From: Candidatus Poriferisocius aerobius
GTDB taxonomy: Bacteria > Actinomycetota > Acidimicrobiia > Acidimicrobiales > Bin134
Assembly (NCBI GenBank): GCA_028278955.1
Contig: JAPYOC010000051.1
Coordinates: 1-39,771 of the forward strand
Length of the DNA: 39,771 bases
Direction of reading: 5' to 3'
Shown in pieces: positions 26,397-34,593 of this stretch. A program made the translations under genes and the position numbers. The first letter of the stretch is position 1, and every line of letters starts with the position of its first letter. Under the pieces are notes generated by a model, which was not told where the DNA came from, did not search any database, and saw only the letters and a list, made by a program, of their open reading frames with translations.

Positions 26397-27533
26397 ATGG
26401 ATTTCGCCTACAACGATGATCAAGAACTGCTGCGGGGCGTGACGCGCCGTTTCCTCGAGGAACGCCACCCGATGGCCTTGACGCGGACCCGCCTCGAGGC
26501 TGAGTCGACGTTCGACCGAGGTGTCTGGCGCGACGGCGCCGAGCTCGGTTGGACCGCCCTGGTTGTTCCCGAGCAATACGGCGGGGGCAGCGTGACTGAT
26601 CAGCCTGTCGTGGATCTCGCCGCGGTTGCCGAAGAGGCCGGACGGGCGCTCTTTCCGGGGCCGCTCCTGTCGACCAATGTCGTGGCCGATGCAGTTGCCG
26701 CCTACGGCGACGAGCAGCAGCGACAGCAGTTTCTCGGGGCCATTGCCCGCGGTGATTGCGTGGCCACGTGGTGTACCACCGCCGACGGGTCAGCCGAGGC
26801 GGACGCCATCGGCGTCGAGGCGGTGCCCGCACCAAGCGGGCTTAAGCTCGACGGGGTCGCCCGCTTCGCCCACGACGCCCACGAGGCTGACCTGTTGCTC
26901 GTGTCGTGCCAGGCGCCGAGCGGGCCCACGCTCGTGCTCATGCCGCTGCCGGCGCCCGGCGTGAGCTTTCGGGTGCTCGGTGGCCTCGACTTGACCAGGC
27001 GGCTGTGCGAGGTCAGCTTCGAGAGCGTTGAAGCGGCCGGCCACCAGATCCTGGGCGCGGTCGGCGCGGCGGGCCCTGCCATCGACCGCGCCTACCGCCT
27101 GGCCACCGTGCTGCAATCGGCCGAGGCGGTCGGCGCCGCGGAGCGCGTCTTTGAGATCACGGTGCAGTACGCCAAGGACCGCCGGCAGTTCGGCCGGGCG
27201 ATCGGCAGCTTCCAGGCCATCAAGCACCGGCTCGCCGACCTTTTGATTGAGCTGGAGGGAGCGCGCGCGGCAAGCTGGTACGCCGCGCTGGCCGTGGCCG
27301 ACGACCGGTTCGACCGTGACGAGGCGGTGGCGGTGGCGGGCGCGGCCGTGCGCGACGCATTCGCCTTCATTGCCGGGGAGTCGGTGCAGATCCACGGCGG
27401 CATCGGCTTCACTTGGGAGCACGACGCGCACCTGTTCATGCGACGGGCCAAGGTGGAGCAGCTGCTATTCGGCGATCCCGACTGGCATCGCGAGCGGCTC
27501 TGTCGTTTGGCCGAGGCGAAAGCGCCGGTCTGA
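26397..27533 (+). CDS. Acyl-CoA dehydrogenase, small-subunit type (pair 3)
   Basis: This 378-aa ACAD begins MDFAYNDDQELLRGVTRRFL and ends with the small-subunit signature GGIGFTWEHDAHLFMRRAK plus LLFGDPDWHRERL. It has QFGRAIGSFQAIKHRLADLL in the C-terminal domain and no EIQRNII-type segment. AAGGGGGCC precedes the ATG. The next gene's ATG overlaps its TGA by one base (TGATG). It is paired with the 27533 product as in the other two ACAD operons. Confidence 0.92.
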   Translation: MDFAYNDDQELLRGVTRRFLEERHPMALTRTRLEAESTFDRGVWRDGAELGWTALVVPEQYGGGSVTDQPVVDLAAVAEEAGRALFPGPLLSTNVVADAVAAYGDEQQRQQFLGAIARGDCVATWCTTADGSAEADAIGVEAVPAPSGLKLDGVARFAHDAHEADLLLVSCQAPSGPTLVLMPLPAPGVSFRVLGGLDLTRRLCEVSFESVEAAGHQILGAVGAAGPAIDRAYRLATVLQSAEAVGAAERVFEITVQYAKDRRQFGRAIGSFQAIKHRLADLLIELEGARAASWYAALAVADDRFDRDEAVAVAGAAVRDAFAFIAGESVQIHGGIGFTWEHDAHLFMRRAKVEQLLFGDPDWHRERLCRLAEAKAPV

Positions 27534-28705
27534 TGGACGTGGACATTCCCGAGATTCCATCTCGCTACGATGCCTACCGCCAAGGTCTCCGGGAGTTCAT
27601 CGTCGGCAATCTTCCCGAGCTGGCCTTCAAGCAGCGTTCCGGTTTGCGGGCGCCCGAAGATCCCGAAGACGTGGTAAAGCTGCGCCGCTGGGTCCGAGGT
27701 CTGCACGACGCCGGCTACGGCGCCAACCGCGACGACCCCTTCGAGGCCCGCATCAGCATCGAAGAGCTCGAGCGCACGCGGATCCCCTATGTGCTGGGCA
27801 ACCCGCTGGTGGCCGGGGCCATCGTGCGTTTCGGGACCGAGCAGCAGCGCGCCGCCTATCTGCCCGCCATCGCCTCGGGCGAGCACATCTGGACGCAGCT
27901 TTTCAGCGAGCCGGATGCCGGCAGCGACCTGACCTCTCTCAGAACGCGGGCGGTGCTCGACGGCGGCCACTATGTGGTCAGCGGGCAGAAGGTCTGGAGC
28001 ACCTGGGCCCAGTTCAGCGACTTCGGCTACCTGCTGGCCAGGATCGGGTCGGGCGCAGGGCGCGACGGCATCACCGCTTTCATACTGGACATGAAAAGCG
28101 AGGGGGTGACCACCCGCCCGCTGCGCGAGATCACGGGCACCACCGACTTCAACGAGGTGTTCTTGGACTCGGTGCGCATCCCGGTCGAGAACATGATCGG
28201 CGAGCCCGGAGCGGGCTGGAGCGTCGCGCAGGCAAGCCTGGCCCATGAGCGCGGCACCCTGCCGGGCGACAAGGAGCAGGATCCCGCGGGTGCGCTGGTG
28301 CGGGCGGCGCGCCACCGTCGCCGGGGCGGCCGGGCGGCCATCGAGGACGGCGCGGTTCGCCAGCAGATCGGCCGGGTGGCCGCCCGCAGCCTGATGGAGC
28401 GCTACCTGGGCTATCGGGTGCAGACCCGGGCCGCGAACAACCAGACCGCCGCATGGGACGCACCGTTGGTCAAGATCTGGTTCAGCGAGCTGAACCTCGA
28501 GGTGGCCGACTATGCGCTTCGGCTGCTGGGCGGGCGCGGCGCGCTGGTGGAGGACGAGCCGCTGGCCCACGAGGACGGACGCTGGCAGGACACGTTCTTG
28601 TACGCGCGCTCTTGGACCATCGCAGGCGGCTCCAACGAGATCCTGCGCAACGTCATCGGCGAGCGGGCCTTAGACCTCCCGCGCGAGCCCCGGGGCGACC
28701 GCTAG
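27533..28705 (+). CDS. Acyl-CoA dehydrogenase, large-subunit type (pair 3)
   Basis: This 390-aa ACAD has FSEPDAGSDLTSLRTRAV, VSGQKVWSTWAQFSDFGY and AGGSNEILRNVIGERALDLP. Gly again occupies the MCAD-type catalytic Glu position. The N-terminal domain is shortened where family members carry a WPxEYGG loop: here it runs GLHDAGYGANRDDPFEARISIEELE with no EYGG, so the pocket entrance may differ from pairs 1 and 2. The start ATG 27533 overlaps the small-subunit TGA. The crotonase gene follows after 51 bases. Confidence 0.92.
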   Translation: MDVDIPEIPSRYDAYRQGLREFIVGNLPELAFKQRSGLRAPEDPEDVVKLRRWVRGLHDAGYGANRDDPFEARISIEELERTRIPYVLGNPLVAGAIVRFGTEQQRAAYLPAIASGEHIWTQLFSEPDAGSDLTSLRTRAVLDGGHYVVSGQKVWSTWAQFSDFGYLLARIGSGAGRDGITAFILDMKSEGVTTRPLREITGTTDFNEVFLDSVRIPVENMIGEPGAGWSVAQASLAHERGTLPGDKEQDPAGALVRAARHRRRGGRAAIEDGAVRQQIGRVAARSLMERYLGYRVQTRAANNQTAAWDAPLVKIWFSELNLEVADYALRLLGGRGALVEDEPLAHEDGRWQDTFLYARSWTIAGGSNEILRNVIGERALDLPREPRGDR

Positions 28706-28756
28706 CGGAGCGCTCTTAGAATATGCCGACGAGAAACGCCGAGGGGAAGACCATCC

Positions 28757-29560
28757 ATGAGTGAGCCAACCGTCATCCGCGACGACCGCGAGGGGGTCGC
28801 CAACGTCATTTTGAACCGCCCCGAGAAGCTCAACGCGGCCACCGTCGAGATGGTCGAGGCGTTGTGCGCGGCGCTTGAAGAGCTGCGAGACCGCGACGAC
28901 CTGCGGGTTCTCGTCGTCAGGGCACGGGGCCGCTACTTCTGCGCGGGATTGGACATCTACCAGAACCCGCAGCCCGATTTCGCAGGGAGCAGCCGGGCCG
29001 CTCGCCGCTGGTACCGGGGCAACGCGCAGCCGCGCCAGAACTTCCGCTGGGCGGCCGAGCTGGCCGAGACGATCGAGAAGCCGACCATCCTCGCGGCCCA
29101 CGCCCCTTGCCTCGGCGGAGCGCTGGAGTTCGCGCTGGGCTGCGACTTCCGGCTGGCCGCCGAGAGCGCCAGCTTCGGGCTCCCGGAGGTGACGTCGGTG
29201 GGGGTTCTGCCCGGCAGCGGAGGCGTAAGCCGGCTCTCGCGTCTGGTCGGCCCCGCCTGGGCGCGGTGGCTGGTGCTCGCTGAGCAGAACGTGTCCTCAG
29301 AGCGCGCCCTGGCGATGGGGCTGGTCCACGACGTCTATCCCGACGACGAGTTCGATGAGCGCGTTGACGCGTTCGCCCGCCACATGGCCGCCCGCCCGCC
29401 CGAGGCCTTTGCCGTGGGCAAGGTGGCCATCGAGCTGTGCGCCGACCTCGGCCTCTCCGACTCGCGGAGCATCGAGGTGCTCGCCAACGGCCAGCTGCTC
29501 ACCGGTGTCGAGGCAGCAGACCTTCGGCATTCCTTCGCCGAGCGACACCGAGGAAGGTAG
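28757..29560 (+). CDS. Enoyl-CoA hydratase (crotonase) with intact catalytic glutamates
   Basis: This 267-aa crotonase has oxyanion-hole segments YFCAGLDIY and CLGGALEFALGCD, and both usual catalytic glutamates by hand alignment: E124 (GALEFAL) and E144 (GLPEVTSVGVLPGSGG). It should hydrate the enoyl-CoA made by the neighbouring ACAD pair 3. GAGGGGAAG precedes the ATG at 28757. It is the last gene of the 26397-29560 operon. It contrasts with the 5521 paralogue, which has neither glutamate. Confidence 0.92.
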   Translation: MSEPTVIRDDREGVANVILNRPEKLNAATVEMVEALCAALEELRDRDDLRVLVVRARGRYFCAGLDIYQNPQPDFAGSSRAARRWYRGNAQPRQNFRWAAELAETIEKPTILAAHAPCLGGALEFALGCDFRLAAESASFGLPEVTSVGVLPGSGGVSRLSRLVGPAWARWLVLAEQNVSSERALAMGLVHDVYPDDEFDERVDAFARHMAARPPEAFAVGKVAIELCADLGLSDSRSIEVLANGQLLTGVEAADLRHSFAERHRGR

Positions 29561-29579
29561 CGGCACCGGCTCGATAGGC

Positions 29580-29592
29580 GAGCGCGTCGCTC
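29580..29592. terminator. Hairpin between convergent crotonase and SDR genes
   Basis: Perfect repeat GAGCG-CGT-CGCTC at the end of the 30-base convergent gap, touching the SDR stop codon. Similar in form to the hairpin at 8737; possible bidirectional terminator. Confidence 0.4.
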
Positions 29593-30478
29593 ACTCGACC
29601 TCTTTGCCCTCTAGGAAGACGTCGATCACCGCCTGCTGCATGCGGCGGCCGGTGGGATCGGCTTCGGTCTTTATCCGGCACATGGCTTCGGCCCATGCGG
29701 ATGTGATGAGGCGGACGGGCGGCGAGTCGAGCTCGATGCAGTTGGCGACGATTGCCGCTACCTCGGCCGCAGACTGCACGATCCCGCTCTCGGGGCTGGA
29801 GCGGCGAGCCGCACCGGCCAGGTACTTCTCCCGGATCGGCCGGTAGTCCTCCCGCTCGACCGGCGCCGTGCCCTGCACCAGCCGCGCCGCGTTGGCGCCG
29901 AACTCGGTGTCGATCCGACCCGACAGGACAGAGGTGAAGTGAATGCCGAAGGCCGGCGCCATGTAACTGGCCATAGCCTCGGTGTAGCCCTCGACCGCGA
30001 ACTTGGAAGCGCAGTAGATCTCATTGAACGGCTGGCCCACGAGGCCGGCCAGCGAGGAGATGTTGACAACATGCCCCCGGCGCGCCCTGCGCATATGGGG
30101 AATCACCGATCTCGTGCCGCGCACGACGCCCATCACGTTGATGTCTAGGACCTGCTGGATGTGCTCCTCGTTTGCGTCCTCGGTCGCGAGGAGGAAACCC
30201 ACCCCGGCGTTGTTGACGAGGACATCGATTCGCGTGTGCTCCTCGACGATCCGGTTGACGAGAGAATCGAAGCCTGGGCCGTGCTGCACATCGAGAGCGG
30301 CAATCTCTGTCTCCACCTCCGCGTCGCTGAGAGCGGCGCGGAGGGCGGCCTGCTTGTCGAGGTTGCGCATCGTTGCGATGACGATGTGGCCTCTTTGGGC
30401 CAACTCGACGGCGAGGCCGATGCCGAGCCCGCTGGAGCAGCCGGTAATGAGGCAGACTTTCTCGTTTGCACCCGTCAC
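29591..30478 (-). CDS. Short-chain dehydrogenase/reductase, classical
   Basis: This 295-aa classical SDR has TGCSSGLGIGLA (cofactor), LDVQ, NNAGVGFL, NISSLAG and the catalytic Y155/K159 in YCASK. The extended C-terminus resembles oxidoreductases acting on bulky alcohols (17-beta-HSD1/retinol-type), though specificity cannot be read. GTG 30478 follows GAGAG. Palindrome E lies 34 bases upstream and is shared with the divergent cupin gene. Confidence 0.92.
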   Translation of the reverse strand: MTGANEKVCLITGCSSGLGIGLAVELAQRGHIVIATMRNLDKQAALRAALSDAEVETEIAALDVQHGPGFDSLVNRIVEEHTRIDVLVNNAGVGFLLATEDANEEHIQQVLDINVMGVVRGTRSVIPHMRRARRGHVVNISSLAGLVGQPFNEIYCASKFAVEGYTEAMASYMAPAFGIHFTSVLSGRIDTEFGANAARLVQGTAPVEREDYRPIREKYLAGAARRSSPESGIVQSAAEVAAIVANCIELDSPPVRLITSAWAEAMCRIKTEADPTGRRMQQAVIDVFLEGKEVE

Positions 30479-30512
30479 GTAATTGCTCTCTTTCTTGTTC
30501 CGCGGCTTTTGC

Positions 30513-30525
30513 TGTACACAGTAAA
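30513..30525. promoter_or_regulatory. Operator-like palindrome E (TGTAC-ACA-GTAAA)
   Basis: Palindrome placed almost exactly midway between the divergent SDR start (34 bases) and the cupin start (35 bases). The core TAC-N3-GTA is intact; the outer positions vary. Its central position suggests control of both genes. Confidence 0.6.
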
Positions 30526-30560
30526 GTCGAGACAGCTCCAGCTATTTCTTGGAGGTGCCT

Positions 30561-30956
30561 ATGCGCTGCGTGATAACTGCTAACGACGAACAGGGGCGGT
30601 CCTTCGTCGCTCGGGAGATCGAGGTCGGGAGCGGGCTCACCGATGTGTTCGCGCACGACGACGTCGCCTCCTTGGCGCCGTTGGGCGAAGTTGTGGACTG
30701 GGGAGACGAGATGCCGGCACCGGGCGGGGTCCGCTGGCTGTTCAACCGGGTGGCGCCCGGGCAGCGCTGGGAGATGCACGCCACTCCCACCATCGATCTG
30801 GATGTGGTCATCGAAGGCGAGGCGGATCTCATCCTCGACAGCGGCACCGTGAAGCTCGGTGCCGGAGATGGCGCACTGGTGACCGGACGCCATGGCATCC
30901 AAGGTGGCCCCGAGGGCTGTCTGATGGCGATCGTGCTGCTCGGGATCGGCGGCTGA
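30561..30956 (+). CDS. Small cupin-domain protein
   Basis: This 131-aa single-cupin protein shows motif 1 around PGQRWEMHATPTIDLDVVIEGEADL (H and E positions conserved) and motif 2 around GDGALVTGRHGIQG. Such proteins are small metal-binding isomerases, dioxygenases or sensors. ATG 30561 is set by GGAGG (30551-30555) five bases upstream; a TTG at 30549 overlaps that site and is rejected. It shares operator E with the SDR, so it is probably part of the pathway; the reaction is unknown. Confidence 0.82.
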   Translation: MRCVITANDEQGRSFVAREIEVGSGLTDVFAHDDVASLAPLGEVVDWGDEMPAPGGVRWLFNRVAPGQRWEMHATPTIDLDVVIEGEADLILDSGTVKLGAGDGALVTGRHGIQGGPEGCLMAIVLLGIGG

Positions 30957-31003
30957 GCGGGCCGGCAAACCCTCGCTGCGGTCCCCGCTTGGCGTCCGTC
31001 GCG

Positions 31004-32257
31004 CTACCACACGCATCCCGGCGTGTCGACGGCATAGGCCGTCTTCAGCGGCGACGGCTCGACATCGGTTGCCGGGATCGCAACCGGGCCGCGCCGACGC
31101 GAGGGCAGAAGAACTTTAGCCCGGCCCGGCGCGGTGACCTCCCCCCGCTGGTTTTCGCACCAGATCTCCAACTCCACCAGATTGCGCTCCCCCTCCTGGC
31201 GCTTGTCGGCGACTTTGGCGTTCACCCAGGTCGTGTCGCCGTGGAAGTTGAACACCCGGACCTCGTCGGCCAGTTCCCAGACGAAGCCGTCGTCGCCCAC
31301 CCAGTTGGTGAGATAGTGCATCATCCACGAGGTGCGCATGAACGCGTAATCGTAGGCCCGGGGATTGCCGACCTCCTTGGCCCGGTCGTCGTCCCAGTGC
31401 ACCCGCATTGTTGAAGACCAGGCCCCGTCTTTGGTCTTGCTGTAGAAGGAGGGGATGCGCTTTCGGTTCAGGTAGTCGAGGCGGTTGACACCGTTGCGGA
31501 ACATGCCCCAGCCCATCCCCATGTGCCAGGCGATCATGTCCTGCACCTGCAGCGGCCCCTTGACCATCGAGGGCATCTCCATGCCGGGCTCGACGTCTTC
31601 CCAGTAGAGCGTGTCGGAACCCCGGCGAAACTCGTTCTCGTAGGCCCCGTCGATTCGAGTGAGATAATCCTCGTCGTAGAAGGGCGGCTCATAGGTCTTG
31701 GTGTTCTTGCTCGCCTTCTCCGACGCCTCCCGCTCGACGTAGAAGAAATGGAAGCGGCGGATCGCAATCATTTCGTTGCGCTGGTTGACGTACTCCTTGC
31801 GGTGGCGAACGATCAATGCCCTGCCGCCGCCGAACTCGCTTTTGGTTTCCTCAACGTCTTCGACGAAGTGGTTCAGATGGACGAGGTCGCCCGGTCGGAT
31901 GGGCCGAATCAGCTCGTAGCTGCCGCCCGCTAGGTAGTTGGGCACACCGCGCAGTGCTCCAGACCCGGCGGCGCGAACCTCTTTGGGCACCGGCGGAGTC
32001 CCGGTGTTGTCGAGCGAGAGGAGGTACATCGGAGGGGCGACAACCCCTCCCCATCGCGTGGTTTTGGCGTAGTCCTCGTCGCAGAAGATCGGATTGTCGT
32101 CACCGTAGGAGTGGGCGAAATGGCGGATCGTGTCCTTGTGCGGCTCCTGGTTGAACGGAGCGCCCTCTTTGATCAAAACCCCGATCCTCTTGCGGTATCT
32201 CTCGATCCCGTCTGCCGTTATCTTCCCGGTCACCTCGGCGTCCCCCTGCTTGGCCAT
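31004..32257 (-). CDS. MaoC/FAS1-like double hot-dog dehydratase
   Basis: This 417-aa protein has two hot-dog domains. The N-terminal one (about 15-180) carries HSYGDDNPIFCDEDYA and WGGVVAPPMYL, the FAS1-like dehydratase form in which the MaoC His is replaced by an aromatic residue. The C-terminal one (about 215-400) contains GPLQVQDMIAWHMGMGWG and a FNFHGDTTWVNAKV stretch. The family hydrates or dehydrates enoyl-CoA thioesters, often of bulky acyl chains. AGGAGGAGG-type sequence sits just before ATG 32257. It is the third gene of the TetR-ligase-dehydratase operon, 22 bases after the ligase stop. It probably adds water to an ACAD product. Confidence 0.9.
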   Translation of the reverse strand: MAKQGDAEVTGKITADGIERYRKRIGVLIKEGAPFNQEPHKDTIRHFAHSYGDDNPIFCDEDYAKTTRWGGVVAPPMYLLSLDNTGTPPVPKEVRAAGSGALRGVPNYLAGGSYELIRPIRPGDLVHLNHFVEDVEETKSEFGGGRALIVRHRKEYVNQRNEMIAIRRFHFFYVEREASEKASKNTKTYEPPFYDEDYLTRIDGAYENEFRRGSDTLYWEDVEPGMEMPSMVKGPLQVQDMIAWHMGMGWGMFRNGVNRLDYLNRKRIPSFYSKTKDGAWSSTMRVHWDDDRAKEVGNPRAYDYAFMRTSWMMHYLTNWVGDDGFVWELADEVRVFNFHGDTTWVNAKVADKRQEGERNLVELEIWCENQRGEVTAPGRAKVLLPSRRRGPVAIPATDVEPSPLKTAYAVDTPGCVW

Positions 32258-32279
32258 GGCCTCCTCCTCTGGCCGCGGG

Positions 32280-33845
32280 TCAGATCCGCCGGCCGGAGTC
32301 GGCCCAGTAGCGGTCGCGGATCTCGCGTTTGAGCACCTTGCCGGTGTCGCTGCGGGGCAGTTCACCCACGAAGTCGACCGAGCGGGGGCACTTGGACGGC
32401 GCGAGCTTCTCCCGGCACAGGGCGATCAGCTCGTTCTCCAGGGAGTCCATCTCCGCCGCGGTGGCGGGGGCAACGACCGGCTCCACCACCGCCTTCACCT
32501 GTTCTCCCCACTCGTCGTCGGGGATGCCGACGACGGCCGTGTCGGCCACTGCGGGATGGGTGGCGAGGACGTTCTCGATCTCCGAGGGGTAGACGTTGAC
32601 GCCCCCGCTGATGATCATGTCCTTCTTCCGGTCGGCGAGGAACAGGTAGCCGTCTTCGTCCAGGTAGCCCAGATCTCCGATGGTGAAAGCGGTGTCCTGG
32701 AAGACCTCGTCGGTTTGGGCCGGATCGCCGGTGTACCGGAAGAGCCGCTCGCCGGTGTCGATGAACACCTCGCCGACCTCGCCCGGAGGCAGCAGACCGC
32801 CGTTGTCGTCGCGGATGGTCACGGTCACGCCCCGCACACTGCGCCCGACCGTCCCCGGCTTCTCGAGCCAGCGGTAGGGCTTGGCGATCGTTGCCGCGCC
32901 TTCGGTGCCGCCGTAGGTCTCCCAGAGCACGGGTCCCCACCAGTCCATCATGCGGTGTTTGACCGACGGAGGGCACGGTGCAGCGCCGTGGACCACGACT
33001 TCGAGGCTTGAAACGTCATAGGCGGCTCGGGTGGCCTCGGGGAGCTTGAGCAACCGGTGGAACATGACGGGCACGGCGTAGACGGTGGTGACGCGGTGCT
33101 CCTGGATCGCCTTGAGCATTTTCTCAGCGTCGAACCTCGGGTGGATCACAACGGCCTGTCCCATATTGAGCGCCGCCATGTAGAACACGCGGCTGCCGCC
33201 ATGGAACATCCCGGCCGTCATCAAGAGACTGCCCCGCAGCGGCGAGAGCGAGAAGGCCCTGCCGGTGAGCGCGGCCTCGTGGGCCAGCTCTGAGGGGTCC
33301 CCTTCCCGCAGTCGCCGTTTGATGCCCTTCGCACGGCCGGTCGTGCCGGAGGAGAACGCGAAGAACGCCCCCGGGCTCCGTTCTTCGGGTATGGTGGCCG
33401 GGTGGGGCTCAAGGAACGCGTCAACCGACGTGATTCCGGGAACCTCCCCGACCGAGACGAGCGCGCGCAGCCCTTGGCACCGGGCGATGCCGCTCAGCGC
33501 CTCGGCGTTTGAGGCGTCGAAGACGAGCGCTGACGCCTCGGAAGCCTCCAATACCGCCTCGATCTCATCTGACGATGAGCGTGGGTTGATCATCGTCAGA
33601 TGGAGCCCGCTCTGCTCGCACGCGAGCAACCACTCCACAAGCTGGCAGTCGTTGGGCAGCAAGGCGGCAACGGCTCCACCGCGCTCGAGGCCGGCGCCGC
33701 GCAGCGCATGCACGATCCGGTGGGCCTGCTCGGCCAGCTCGCCGAACGAGCGGGGGCCCGAGGGGGAGGCAAGGATGGCCGGCAGCTCCGGATGGTCCTC
33801 GGCGATCCACCAGAATCCCAGCCGCTGTGGCCCCGGATCGGTCAC
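32280..33845 (-). CDS. Acyl-CoA ligase (AMP-dependent synthetase), copy 1
   Basis: This 521-aa adenylate-forming enzyme has the phosphate-binding loop SSGTTGRAKG (the usual Pro before KG is Ala), YGGTEGA, IGDLGYLDEDGYLFLADRKK and the C-terminal catalytic K503 in SDTGKVLKREIR. It activates a carboxylic acid to acyl-CoA through acyl-AMP. The GTG start at 33845 overlaps the TetR stop (GTGA), so regulator and ligase are translationally coupled. The CoA ester made here may be the regulator's ligand, as is common for TetR proteins in catabolic clusters; that is inference. Confidence 0.93.
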   Translation of the reverse strand: MTDPGPQRLGFWWIAEDHPELPAILASPSGPRSFGELAEQAHRIVHALRGAGLERGGAVAALLPNDCQLVEWLLACEQSGLHLTMINPRSSSDEIEAVLEASEASALVFDASNAEALSGIARCQGLRALVSVGEVPGITSVDAFLEPHPATIPEERSPGAFFAFSSGTTGRAKGIKRRLREGDPSELAHEAALTGRAFSLSPLRGSLLMTAGMFHGGSRVFYMAALNMGQAVVIHPRFDAEKMLKAIQEHRVTTVYAVPVMFHRLLKLPEATRAAYDVSSLEVVVHGAAPCPPSVKHRMMDWWGPVLWETYGGTEGAATIAKPYRWLEKPGTVGRSVRGVTVTIRDDNGGLLPPGEVGEVFIDTGERLFRYTGDPAQTDEVFQDTAFTIGDLGYLDEDGYLFLADRKKDMIISGGVNVYPSEIENVLATHPAVADTAVVGIPDDEWGEQVKAVVEPVVAPATAAEMDSLENELIALCREKLAPSKCPRSVDFVGELPRSDTGKVLKREIRDRYWADSGRRI

Positions 33846-34450
33846 TTGCCGCTCTCGTGCTGGGCGCGGTCGAGCATCGCCTGGAGTCCGGCGATGACGG
33901 TCTCCACCCCGAAGGCCAAATGCTTCTTGGCCGAGATATCGCTGAGCCCCATGGCCCGCGCTGCCTCCCGGTCCAGGTTCGCGTCGACACTGAGGCGACC
34001 GTGGACGTAGGTGATTGCACATGGCCAGGCGAGTCGGGCTAGGCGGGGCGGGAAACCGGCGCGCTCCAAGAACTCGATCCCGCCGTGGTAGACGTCAGGC
34101 GACATCCCGAGATCAGGCAGCGCGATCAGGTGTTCGTCCAAACCCCGATACGCCCGCAGCGTGGTCCACAGTGACGTCAAAAAGCTGTTCAGGGCCTCCT
34201 CCCACGTCGTGTCGCCTAGATCACTCGGGAGGTCGGACTGCTCGGCGATGACTGCCGCGGCGAGCAGTCCGAGGAGATCGTCTTTGTTCTTCACGTGGTA
34301 GTAGAGCGCCATGGGCGTGACCTCGAGCTCTGCCGCCACCGATCGCATGGTGACGGCATCGACCCCCTGGTCGCGTGCGAGCCGCAGGGCGACCTCCACG
34401 ATCTCATGGCGCGACAGGGGAGAACTCCGGCGGCTTGGGGCGACAGCCAT
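33842..34450 (-). CDS. TetR-family transcriptional regulator
   Basis: This 202-aa protein has an N-terminal TetR helix-turn-helix (LSRHEIVEVALRLARDQG, then TMRSVAAELEVTPMALYYHV and KNKDDLLGLL) and a helical ligand/dimerisation domain. It is the only DNA-binding regulator I find in the window. ATG 34450 gives a normal family N-terminus; a GTG at 34459 is possible. Palindrome F lies 86 bases upstream, so it may repress its own operon (TetR, ligase, MaoC dehydratase). I propose that it binds the recurrent TNTAC-N3-GTANA sites; the pairing is inferred from location only. Confidence 0.92.
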   Translation of the reverse strand: MAVAPSRRSSPLSRHEIVEVALRLARDQGVDAVTMRSVAAELEVTPMALYYHVKNKDDLLGLLAAAVIAEQSDLPSDLGDTTWEEALNSFLTSLWTTLRAYRGLDEHLIALPDLGMSPDVYHGGIEFLERAGFPPRLARLAWPCAITYVHGRLSVDANLDREAARAMGLSDISAKKHLAFGVETVIAGLQAMLDRAQHESGK

Positions 34451-34536
34451 GGCGCTCACGGTAGCGTCAGTCGCAGGGCGGGCGGCGCAGTGGCCGCCGC
34501 GCAGTTGGCATCGAAGCAACCGAGCATTGGCTTGAC

Positions 34537-34549
34537 TCTACACTGTACA
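34537..34549. promoter_or_regulatory. Operator-like palindrome F (TCTAC-ACT-GTACA) before tetR
   Basis: Palindrome 86 bases upstream of the TetR start, in the 143-base gap after the second ligase gene. The core TAC-N3-GTA is intact. It would place the regulator's own operon under the same control as the catabolic units. Confidence 0.58.
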
Positions 34550-34557
34550 GCGAACAG

Positions 34558-34570
34558 GCCCGCCACGGGC
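34558..34570 (-). terminator. Hairpin after the second acyl-CoA ligase gene
   Basis: GCCCG-CCA-CGGGC lies 23 bases beyond the ligase stop (minus strand), with an alternative GGGC-AGC-GCCC (34567-34577) next to it. It could terminate the ligase transcript just before the tetR promoter region. Confidence 0.4.
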
Positions 34571-34593
34571 AGCGCCCTGAGAGCAGGCCCGCT

